The translations under genes and the position numbers were made by a program. A model generated the notes under the pieces. The model was not told the origin of the DNA. It did not search any database and was given only the letters and a program-made list of their open reading frames with translations. From contig NZ_JAAWUO010000003.1 in the NCBI RefSeq assembly GCF_013304825.1, forward strand, positions 186,001 to 250,000: DNA of 64,000 nucleotides. The letters run 5' to 3'. The stretch is from Blautia schinkii. Its GTDB lineage: Bacteria; Bacillota; Clostridia; Lachnospirales; Lachnospiraceae. Every line of letters starts with the position of its first letter. The first letter of the stretch is position 1. Below are positions 51,260 through 57,946 of this stretch, one piece after another.

Positions 51260-52985
51260 GATTCTTACTGACCTTATGATTCTGCAAGGTGCGGTTTCCC
51301 GCGGACACTTACCCTGCATCTCTCAACCAGTCGTTTCGTTATGATCCACGTTCCATGGATCTGGGTCAACGGGTTCCTTTCCAGAACCCTACTCAATTTC
51401 AGAAGTTTCTGAACCTCAGCAGGATTCTGGAATACTGCTTCGCTTTATACTCCTTATGCAACCAGGCTTTCCCGCCTGGATTTCCGCTGGATATCTTTCA
51501 ACATCTTTCGGGGATCATACTTGATTCCCTTCTTCAAAATCGTAAAGATAATCCTGAGAAGTTTGCAGGCGATTGCTATTAATGACTGCATCTTTTTCAG
51601 TGGATTCTTCTCCCTGGTCGTATAATAGACATGTAATTCCTTGAATTCTTCCGCATGTGCTACAGCTGATTTTGCCGCCTGAAACAGCCAATATCTGAGG
51701 CGCTTACGTCCTCTGTGACTGATCTTGGTTTCACCCTTATGCTTGCCGGAACTGCTTGCCACAAGCCCAAGTCCACTTAATTTCTGGATCTCCTTTACAT
51801 CGTCAACTCTGGAAATATCTCCCATTTCTGCCATCATACCGGATAGGGTATTCTCCCCAATTCCACATATCTCCAAAACTTTATCCGTATGGGGAATTTC
51901 CAGACATTTCTGATTGATCTGCGCTTCTATCAATGCAAGCTCCGCATCCAGTTCCAGGATTTTTTGAACAAACCACTGTACAACCAGTTTCCCTGTTTCT
52001 TTTCCTTCACGGAGGCCAACACTCGCCTTGGCGTACTCTAAGATTTCTCCAGCTCTGCTATACCCGCGTCCTCTAAGTTTCGCATTATGCCAGATCTGTC
52101 TGATTCCGTCTTCTTTCAAAGCTGCCAGATCATCCGGAAATGGTGCCTGTTTCAACAGTTCAAGGCTGAATGTGCCTTCTGTTTTTCCAAGTGCTTCTTT
52201 GTACTCTGGAAAATATATTTTCAGTTCCCGGTGCAGTCGGTTGATCGACCGGATCCTGTCCTCATTCAGCTGGTCACGAAACATGGATAACCGTCGCAGA
52301 TCTGCATAAAGCTGCTCTGGAAGATAAGGCATTCCAAAGTTTCCATCTTTTACAAGATTTGCAATCAGCTTAGGATCTTTTGTATCATCTTTCAGCTGGC
52401 TGTTATCCTCAAGCTCCTTTGTCTGTTTTACTGCATACGGATTTACCTGAACTACACTGAGTCCATTTGAGATCATCCAGGTTGCAAGGCAGAACCAGTA
52501 ATGGCCGGTTGGTTCAAGACCAAGAACAATCTGTTTTTTATCGTATTCGGCTGCTATCTTTACTGCCCATTCCTTTGCTTTGCTAAATCCATCCGCATTA
52601 TTGCTGAATGAAAAAGCGGACTTACTGAGTTCTTTGCCTCTGGTGTCAATTGCCCTCAGATAGTGTGTTTCACTGCCTACATCGCATCCTAAAATAAGCA
52701 TGTCATCACAGATAAAACTGAGTTTTGCGTTCTTATCGAACTTTCCTTTGGTTTCTAACTCACGCCAGGTTGAAGCTGTTAAATTTTCTCTGACCACCTC
52801 GATTTTCTTCAGAAGCTCCTGCTGCTCGAAAATATTTACATTTGATACTTGATTTTTCTTCTTTGTGCCTTTAAGATTCATGTTAGATACCTCTTGTATT
52901 CTCTGGATTTTACCAACCGGCCAAGTCAGTAATAATCCAAATTTACTTGAGGTATTTTTTATGTCAATCTCTTGGCCTATTTAAA
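51260..52985 (-). mobile_element. IS110-family insertion sequence (limits approximate)
   Basis: Contains a 475-residue DEDD transposase gene with short non-coding flanks. The right limit is where the P-type ATPase reading frame breaks, near 52985; about 100 bp lie between that point and the transposase start, with a TTGACA -35 near the edge. The left non-coding part (about 51260-51453) meets the group II intron. IS110 elements lack ordinary inverted repeats and carry a bridge RNA in a non-coding end; the left flank is the likelier place, but none was identified. Confidence 0.65.
51454..52881 (-). CDS. IS110-family transposase
   Basis: A 475-residue recombinase. The N-terminal RuvC-like DEDD domain has LGCDVGSETHYLRAIDTRG, LGLEPTGHYWF and DDTKDPKLIANLV. 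The C-terminal Transposase_20 domain has ICGIGENTLSGMMAEMGDISR and LSGLGLVASSSGKHKGETKISHRGRKRLRYWLFQAAKSA with the serine used in strand transfer. The frame is complete. It works with a structured bridge RNA in known family members. Confidence 0.94.
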   Translation of the reverse strand: MNLKGTKKKNQVSNVNIFEQQELLKKIEVVRENLTASTWRELETKGKFDKNAKLSFICDDMLILGCDVGSETHYLRAIDTRGKELSKSAFSFSNNADGFSKAKEWAVKIAAEYDKKQIVLGLEPTGHYWFCLATWMISNGLSVVQVNPYAVKQTKELEDNSQLKDDTKDPKLIANLVKDGNFGMPYLPEQLYADLRRLSMFRDQLNEDRIRSINRLHRELKIYFPEYKEALGKTEGTFSLELLKQAPFPDDLAALKEDGIRQIWHNAKLRGRGYSRAGEILEYAKASVGLREGKETGKLVVQWFVQKILELDAELALIEAQINQKCLEIPHTDKVLEICGIGENTLSGMMAEMGDISRVDDVKEIQKLSGLGLVASSSGKHKGETKISHRGRKRLRYWLFQAAKSAVAHAEEFKELHVYYTTREKNPLKKMQSLIAIACKLLRIIFTILKKGIKYDPRKMLKDIQRKSRRESLVA

Positions 52986-53136
52986 GTATACAGGAAGCTT
53001 TCTTCTTTCCTTCTGTAAGTTCATTCCACCCACATTTTTCTCTGGATCTTTTCACCTGTTCACTCGTAAGCCCAGATTTCTTCCCATTCACCCTTTCAAG
53101 AACCTCTTCTACCGTCTGCTGATAAATTTCCTTCAT
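52981..53136 (-). pseudogene. N-terminal stub of a P-type cation ATPase, cut by IS110
   Basis: Read leftward from an ATG at 53136 with AAGGAGG eight bases upstream, the frame encodes MKEIYQQTVEEVLERVNG, then GLTSEQVKRSREKCGWNELTEGKKKAS, the standard N-terminal domain of Ca2+/Mn2+-type P-type ATPases. Similarity stops after about 48 codons and the frame ends at TAA (52981-52983) where the IS110 DNA begins. The membrane and catalytic parts are not found on the other side of the insertions within this window. A Mn2+ riboswitch lies just upstream. Confidence 0.85.
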
Positions 53137-53212
53137 CACTTTCGCCTCCTTGTTTCTAAGTATTTACTACCTGGATTTCTTATTCAATGAAAGACCTCTT
53201 TGATAAAAAAAT

Positions 53213-53350
53213 ATAAAAAAAGGAGACCTTCATTGCATAATAAAAATGCAATAAAAGTCTCACCATTTCCTTATGATACCGGATGCTTCCACCGTACTGA
53301 CGACATCACAAACGCAAATTGTTAAGCGCAGGTTACTCCCCTTTATTGGA
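53213..53350 (-). ncRNA. yybP-ykoY Mn2+ riboswitch with terminator
   Basis: Read leftward, AAAGGGGAGTAAC (about 53335-53347), GTCGTCAGTACGG (about 53291-53303), GCATCCGG and GGTGAGAC (53258-53265) follow the yybP-ykoY aptamer consensus in order. The expression platform is a 16-bp stem (53246-53261 with 53223-53238, two G-U pairs) and a T7 run, overlapping the last aptamer strand. Mn2+ binding should free the stub gene from termination, as in Mn2+ exporters such as L. lactis YoaB. Only the broken ATPase stub lies downstream. Confidence 0.88.
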
Positions 53351-53356
53351 TCAAAT

Positions 53357-53384
53357 CATATACCCAAAGTAACATGATTGTCAA
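53357..53384 (-). promoter_or_regulatory. Promoter of the riboswitch/ATPase stub
   Basis: Read leftward, TTGACA (53379-53384), a 16-bp spacer and TATATG (53357-53362), directly before the riboswitch aptamer. Confidence 0.7.
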
Positions 53385-53410
53385 GATGCTATATCATTAC
53401 TTTTTCATTC

Positions 53411-53421
53411 TATGTTATACT
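53411..53421 (+). promoter_or_regulatory. Extended -10 promoter of the DUF5714 gene
   Basis: TGTTATACT with the -10 hexamer TATACT at 53416-53421 and TG at 53413-53414; no clear -35. It diverges from the riboswitch promoter. Confidence 0.5.
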
Positions 53422-53469
53422 TATTACATCGTTAACACTATTAAAATAAATTCTTCGGAGGTGAATCAA

Positions 53470-54201
53470 ATGGATCATACGAATAATTCCTGTTGTTGTG
53501 GTGAAGCAGAATATTTTTCCGGATGTCTGATTTGTGGTGCTCCTATTACGTATCGTGCTGAAAGCTCTATTCAGACGTGCAGCATCTGCCATAAAGAACA
53601 ATTAACCAATGCGGTCTGTGAAAATGGTCACTTTATCTGTGATGCCTGTCATAGCTATGGCACATATGCTCCGGTAATCACGACACTCCGGGACAGTACA
53701 GAAAAAGATGCTTTGCTTCTTCTGGAAAAAATTATGGATCTTCCATCTGTACATATGCATGGACCGGAGCATCATGCAATTGTCCCATGCGTTCTTCTGA
53801 CAGCGTTTCGCAATAATGGAGAACATATGGATTACGATGCTGCATTATCTGAAATCTGTAAAAGAGCAAAGCAGGTTCCGGGCGGTACCTGTGGTTACTG
53901 GGGTGTCTGCGGAGCTGCTGCCGGAGCCGGTATTTTCATGTCCGTTATGACTGGATCCAGTCCACTTCACAAAGATGCATGGCCGTTTCCTCAAAAACTT
54001 GTTTCCATTATTTTATCTAGACTGGCAGATGTTGGTGGACCTCGCTGCTGCAAACGAACCAGCAGAATTGCCATTGAAGAAGCTGTTCATTTTTACAGTC
54101 AGTTTTGTTCTGTAAACATTCCGTTGTCTTCTATAACGTGTAAATACTGCAAAGATAATCGCGAATGCATCCAGGAAGATTGTCCATACTATTCTGAATA
54201 A
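53470..54201 (+). CDS. Cysteine-rich DUF5714 protein
   Basis: A 243-residue protein with many cysteines. Residues 1-75 form paired CxxC clusters (CCCGEAEYFSGCLICGAP, QTCSICHKEQ, FICDACHSYG) that look like zinc or Fe-S ribbons. The middle has HAIVPCVLLTAFRNNG and a glycine/cysteine run, PGGTCGYWGVCGAAAGAGIF. The end has DVGGPRCCKRTS and a terminal CKYCKDNRECIQEDCPYY. This fits DUF5714. The start has GGAGGTG upstream; 32 codons further up in frame are rejected. It is convergent with the ligase gene of the molybdenum cluster, and such proteins co-occur with that cluster elsewhere, as I recall. Role unknown. Confidence 0.8.
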   Translation: MDHTNNSCCCGEAEYFSGCLICGAPITYRAESSIQTCSICHKEQLTNAVCENGHFICDACHSYGTYAPVITTLRDSTEKDALLLLEKIMDLPSVHMHGPEHHAIVPCVLLTAFRNNGEHMDYDAALSEICKRAKQVPGGTCGYWGVCGAAAGAGIFMSVMTGSSPLHKDAWPFPQKLVSIILSRLADVGGPRCCKRTSRIAIEEAVHFYSQFCSVNIPLSSITCKYCKDNRECIQEDCPYYSE

Positions 54202-54204
54202 CAG

Positions 54205-54246
54205 ACAAGGCAGTGATTCCATGATACCACGAAATCAATGCCTTGT
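54205..54246. terminator. Hairpin between convergent DUF5714 and ligase genes
   Basis: ACAAGGCAGTGATT (54205-54218) pairs with AATCAATGCCTTGT (54233-54246) with one mismatch. It overlaps the last codons of the ligase gene. No strong T-run is seen on the + strand. Confidence 0.55.
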
Positions 54247-55434
54247 AACTCGTTTGCCAGGATACAGTGCCAGATCTTCCCACTTTACTTTTCGGCAGTT
54301 CCATGAACGAATATCCTTCTCTTCCAAAACACTCCTGATTCGTTCTTCTCCATTGTCCGATGTAAAAAGCGCTGTAATTTCCTTTTTTCCATCTACAATT
54401 TTCACACAATAATCTATCAGTTCCGGAATCTCAAACAGCAATTCATCCATCTCTCTGATACTTCCCAATGGATCCATCCGCTTTACAAAGTCCAGGCGTT
54501 TTGTTTCACTTCCACAGAGGCATCTTCCTGGAATGATCCTTGTCCAGTCACCGGTTCGATATCGAATCAACGGCTGTGCTTCCATTCCAATGGTTGTGAT
54601 TACCAGTTCTCCCCACTCACCGTCCGGCAGCACATTTCCGTTCTCATCTATAATCTCTGTAATACAATGGTTTTCCCGCATATGCATGCCATCATGCGCC
54701 GTGCAGCAAATGGCACCTCCAAGCCCCATCTCTCTGGAACCATAGTGCGGCCACAGTCGTGTTTCCAGAATTTCTTCGATTGCTTTCATGACAGTTTGCG
54801 GACAGGCATCTCCGGATACCAGTGCTCTTTTTATACTGCCTTTTCCGCACATTCTAAGCATGGAAAGCAATGCCGTCGGCATTCCCACATACGTATCCGG
54901 CTGCTCCTCTTCCAGAATCCTGTTTAGTTCGCCATAAGTTCTTCCTGTCCCGGTTGAAAGAGGTTTTGCTCCCAGACGTCTGATTGCCTCCGCGATCAGT
55001 TCTCCCAATCCAAAAGGACCTGAAAATGGCATAGCCACCATCGTTATACTTCCCGGATAAATAAATTCACCCAGACCTGCCATAAAAAGTTCTATGGTGT
55101 GTTCACAGTCTCCCTCTGTATAGAATACACGTTTACCGGCACCGGTAGTTCCGCTTGTCTGTTCTGATATCACTTTCTGTACTTCCCCCTGGGAGCAAAG
55201 CAGCATCCTGCCTCCATCTCGTGCCAGATCTGTTTCTGTTGTAAAAGGAAGGCTTCTCAGATCTGTCAGGCTCTCCAGTCTTTCCGGCAAATCTCGATAA
55301 AAACCCTCTCGTTCTTTTTCTTTCTTCAGTACAATATTTAATTTCTCCAGCTGCATTCTGTGTATTTCATCTCTTGTAATCTCTGTAATGCCTTCCTGCT
55401 TACAGATCATTGCATCTATATTTGATCGTTTCAC
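54235..55434 (-). CDS. AMP-dependent ligase, PaaK/DVU_1553-like
   Basis: A 399-residue member of the acyl-adenylate (phenylacetate-CoA ligase/coenzyme F390 synthetase) superfamily. It has the phosphate loop SEQTSGTTGAGKRVFYTEGD, GMPTALLSMLR, the adenine-binding PHYGSREMGLGGAI and RYRTGDWTRIIPGRCLCGSET. It is somewhat short and lacks a full C-terminal swivel domain. It overlaps the radical SAM gene by 4 bp. By recollection it matches the DVU_1553 ligase found with Mop-type aldehyde oxidoreductases. Whether it forms a CoA thioester or another adenylate-derived bond is unknown. Confidence 0.82.
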   Translation of the reverse strand: MKRSNIDAMICKQEGITEITRDEIHRMQLEKLNIVLKKEKEREGFYRDLPERLESLTDLRSLPFTTETDLARDGGRMLLCSQGEVQKVISEQTSGTTGAGKRVFYTEGDCEHTIELFMAGLGEFIYPGSITMVAMPFSGPFGLGELIAEAIRRLGAKPLSTGTGRTYGELNRILEEEQPDTYVGMPTALLSMLRMCGKGSIKRALVSGDACPQTVMKAIEEILETRLWPHYGSREMGLGGAICCTAHDGMHMRENHCITEIIDENGNVLPDGEWGELVITTIGMEAQPLIRYRTGDWTRIIPGRCLCGSETKRLDFVKRMDPLGSIREMDELLFEIPELIDYCVKIVDGKKEITALFTSDNGEERIRSVLEEKDIRSWNCRKVKWEDLALYPGKRVTRH

Positions 55435-56756
55435 TTTCTGTATAAATATATTCCTTTCGAATTCGTCAGATTATATGCACAAAACGGCACCATTCCATAA
55501 TCAGAATCCACCTCGCAGATATAACATCTTTTCAGACGTTCAAGATCCAGATTCCATGCATCCTGAAAAATCATCCCTGATACCGCAAAGGTTTCATTAT
55601 GAACCCGGATCAGGAATTCATCCAGCGCATCTGTCTGTGTCATTTCTCCATCATCAAATTTTTTTGTGCTATAGCTCCACTGATTTTCCACATACTGCCT
55701 GGAATCATCGCTGGTAGTACAACAACATCCTCTGCCTGATTTCTTTTTCAGAAGTTTCAGTTCCCTCTCACCTTTTTTCAGATAACTTGCATGAAAAGAA
55801 CAGTATGGATTCTCTGCTCCACCACCAGCAAAATCATCACTTTTCATAAGCCCGTCTGTCTGTTCCTCGATCAGCTTCAACATCTTTGGTATGGTAATCG
55901 GAGCTTGTGGACGTTGCTGAGAACATCTGCCAAAATAGCTGATCGGCTGGAAATGTACTCCTCTTACAAATGGCATATGATCCATCGCAAACTTCAGGAT
56001 ATCTCCAACCTGCATGTCATTTACTCCTGGAGCAATGACAGGTACCAGGGCAATTCCCAGTTCCGCTTCCGAACAGTTTAACACAGCCTTTTCTTTCAGT
56101 TCCATCATAGAACGTCCGCGCAATGTCTGATACACGTCATCTGTGACACCGTCAAATTGAAGAAATACCGTATTCAGTCCTGCTTTTTTTAGTTTTCTGG
56201 CGTATCCTGCTTCCTGCGCAAGACGGATTCCATTGGTATTCAATTGAAAAAATGTGAACCCCTTTTCTCTTCCCATATGTATGATCTCCGGAAGATCCTC
56301 CCGCATGGTTGGTTCTCCTCCTGAGAGCTGTATATTGAATGGTCCCCCATGATCCATCAGAAAATCATATTGCTTTTCTATTTCGTCAATTGAAAGATCA
56401 CCGTTTTCCAGACATTCCCCTGCCGAAGCAAAGCAGACCGGGCAGTGCATATTGCAGCGCTTTGTCACTTCCAGTATCATACAACATCCTTTTCGTTCGT
56501 GCTCCTCACAAAGTCCACAATTATCCGGGCAAGATTTCTCTTTGATTTTTGGATTTACAGGAGTCTCCGCAGACAGGTTTTCTCTCCCCCAGGAAAGATA
56601 CTCTGCTGCCGTTCCTTCCCAGATCAGTGTCTGAAACTTTCCGTGGATATCACATTCTTTCACCAGATAAATGCCATCTTCACCAATACATTTTTTAGCC
56701 GTAAGTACTTTCATACATATCGGACATACACTTTTTGTTTTACCCAGCGTAATCAT
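55431..56756 (-). CDS. trsS: Radical SAM protein, TrsS-like
   Basis: A 441-residue radical SAM enzyme. A zinc-ribbon-like start (SVCPICMKVL, CDIHG) and a Cys-rich patch (CPDNCGLCEEHERKGCC) precede the SAM cluster CNMHCPVC near 97-104 (Cx3Cx2C), then the GGE motif LSGGEPTMRE. A C-terminal region has GRGCCCTTSDD. The ATG at 56756 overlaps the stop of the next gene upstream by ATGA; longer in-frame readings are rejected. Related proteins are called radical SAM (seleno)protein TrsS. The reaction is unknown; cofactor or peptide maturation for the aldehyde oxidoreductase is a reasonable guess. Confidence 0.85.
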   Translation of the reverse strand: MITLGKTKSVCPICMKVLTAKKCIGEDGIYLVKECDIHGKFQTLIWEGTAAEYLSWGRENLSAETPVNPKIKEKSCPDNCGLCEEHERKGCCMILEVTKRCNMHCPVCFASAGECLENGDLSIDEIEKQYDFLMDHGGPFNIQLSGGEPTMREDLPEIIHMGREKGFTFFQLNTNGIRLAQEAGYARKLKKAGLNTVFLQFDGVTDDVYQTLRGRSMMELKEKAVLNCSEAELGIALVPVIAPGVNDMQVGDILKFAMDHMPFVRGVHFQPISYFGRCSQQRPQAPITIPKMLKLIEEQTDGLMKSDDFAGGGAENPYCSFHASYLKKGERELKLLKKKSGRGCCCTTSDDSRQYVENQWSYSTKKFDDGEMTQTDALDEFLIRVHNETFAVSGMIFQDAWNLDLERLKRCYICEVDSDYGMVPFCAYNLTNSKGIYLYRK

Positions 56757-57187
56757 AGTTCCAATATTCCCCGTTCTGTCAGTATTTCTATCACTTTTGT
56801 ATAAGTATCTGCAATCAACGCAGGACATTGCTCCATGACAATTCCCCAATCCAGATTGGAAGTGATGTCCTTACAATAAAAAGCACCAAACTCTTCTTCG
56901 GTCTTCTTATGGAACCACTGATATAATTCCTGCACAGCCGGTTTCATCTGTATATCTTCTTTCTCCTGCGGAGCCAGATTGCCAAGGAACAAACCTATCG
57001 CACAGGCTCCTCCTGTCAGACAGCCACATGTATCTCCACAGTAACCGATGCCGCCGCCAAGACCGCCCAAAGCCTTTACAAGCTGTGGATTCTCTTCCCC
57101 TATCGTTTCCAGTGTCAAAATCATAATCATCTGAGAACAATGATACCCCATACTGCTAAGTTCTATGATTCTTTCATAAAGATCCAT
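56753..57187 (-). CDS. C-GCAxxG-C-C family redox protein (DVU_1555-like)
   Basis: A 144-residue protein with the family cysteine pattern: GYHCSQMIMIL early, then GGLGGGIGYCGDTCGCLTGGACAIGLFLG with the C-GCxxG-C signature, and a final Cys in IVMEQCPALIADTY. Members probably bind a metal or Fe-S centre and accompany redox enzymes; no activity is established. It is coupled to both neighbours by overlap or a 3-bp gap. Confidence 0.85.
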   Translation of the reverse strand: MDLYERIIELSSMGYHCSQMIMILTLETIGEENPQLVKALGGLGGGIGYCGDTCGCLTGGACAIGLFLGNLAPQEKEDIQMKPAVQELYQWFHKKTEEEFGAFYCKDITSNLDWGIVMEQCPALIADTYTKVIEILTERGILEL

Positions 57188-57190
57188 ATG

Positions 57191-57724
57191 TTACTCCTTT
57201 CTGCCAACCACCATGGTATAGCGCAGCTTCTTTCCTTTATATTCTTTCTGCAGAATCTTATACTCTTCGCAACAGAACGAATCATTCCAGATTGCTTCCA
57301 GATAATATTCACGCCAAAGTAACGTCTGATCCTCCTGCCGGAGAATGGTAAATCCTGTCTGTTCTGCCATTTCTGAAAGATTTCCAGTATCCAGATCTGA
57401 CAATAATAGAAAACCTCCCTTTTTCAGAACACGCCAACATTCAGATAGTGCATTTTTCTGATCTCTGCTGACAAAAAATGCACACTGGCTGATGCAAAGA
57501 TCTATACTGTCTGATGGATACTGCAAATGCAGAAAATCTCCTGTTTCCACATCACTGCCCCGTGGGAAAAGATCCACACCATGTGCATCCATCCCAAGTG
57601 ATTTCAGGATTCGTATCGTGTCTCCTTCTCCAGCTCCAAGATCCAGTGCTTTCATTTCTTTTTTCCATTTTATGTTCTCCAGAAGATAAAGCGTCTGCGC
57701 TTCCCCTCCCGGATGCCTGTTCAT
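57191..57724 (-). CDS. trsM: Class I SAM-dependent methyltransferase, TrsM-like
   Basis: A 177-residue Rossmann-fold methyltransferase: MKALDLGAGEGDTIRIL is motif I, GVDLFPRGSD motif II and SIDLCISQCAFFVSRDQKNALSECWRVLKKGGFLLLSD motifs III-V. It is short, with only a small cap. Its place between the radical SAM and redox genes matches the DVU_1556 methyltransferase of the Desulfovibrio cluster as I recall it. The methyl acceptor is unknown. Confidence 0.83.
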   Translation of the reverse strand: MNRHPGGEAQTLYLLENIKWKKEMKALDLGAGEGDTIRILKSLGMDAHGVDLFPRGSDVETGDFLHLQYPSDSIDLCISQCAFFVSRDQKNALSECWRVLKKGGFLLLSDLDTGNLSEMAEQTGFTILRQEDQTLLWREYYLEAIWNDSFCCEEYKILQKEYKGKKLRYTMVVGRKE

Positions 57725-57946
57725 CTATTTATCCTCCAGTGCACGCTCCACCGCAAGAACTTTTCCAAGTGCGAGTTCTTCCGGAACATACACAAATCCA
57801 CACTTTGGACAGACAGGCATTTCCACAGGAAACCCATTTTCCAGATACATAAATTTTGCTTTTCCTTTTACAAGAGGAACCTTGCATTTCATGCAGGTCA
57901 GCTTTCCCTCAGGATCAATGGTATAATATGTTCTCTCTGCTGCCAT
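57725..57946 (-). CDS. Zinc-ribbon redox peptide (DVU_1557-like)
   Basis: A 73-residue protein with two CxxC knuckles, LTCMKCKVPL near 16-25 and MPVCPKCGFVYVP near 46-58, predicted to bind Zn or Fe as a rubredoxin-like ribbon. The start overlaps the dicluster protein stop by 1 bp and its stop abuts the methyltransferase start. It may be an electron carrier or a maturation subunit. Confidence 0.75.
   Translation of the reverse strand: MAAERTYYTIDPEGKLTCMKCKVPLVKGKAKFMYLENGFPVEMPVCPKCGFVYVPEELALGKVLAVERALEDK

Noticed and set aside
51289-51582. Rightward 97-residue frame over the IS110/intron border
   Set aside because: It is antisense to the transposase end, has no Shine-Dalgarno and shows no recognisable protein character.
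53213-53261. Repeated GACCTC/GGTCTC and TTCATTG segments as a short CRISPR-like array
   Set aside because: They are the arms of the Mn2+ riboswitch terminator and a nearby imperfect copy, with no regular spacers.
46108-53370. Complete integrative conjugative element or prophage
   Set aside because: Only int and xis are present; no relaxase, conjugation, structural or lysis genes were found, so only an island of mobile fragments can be claimed.
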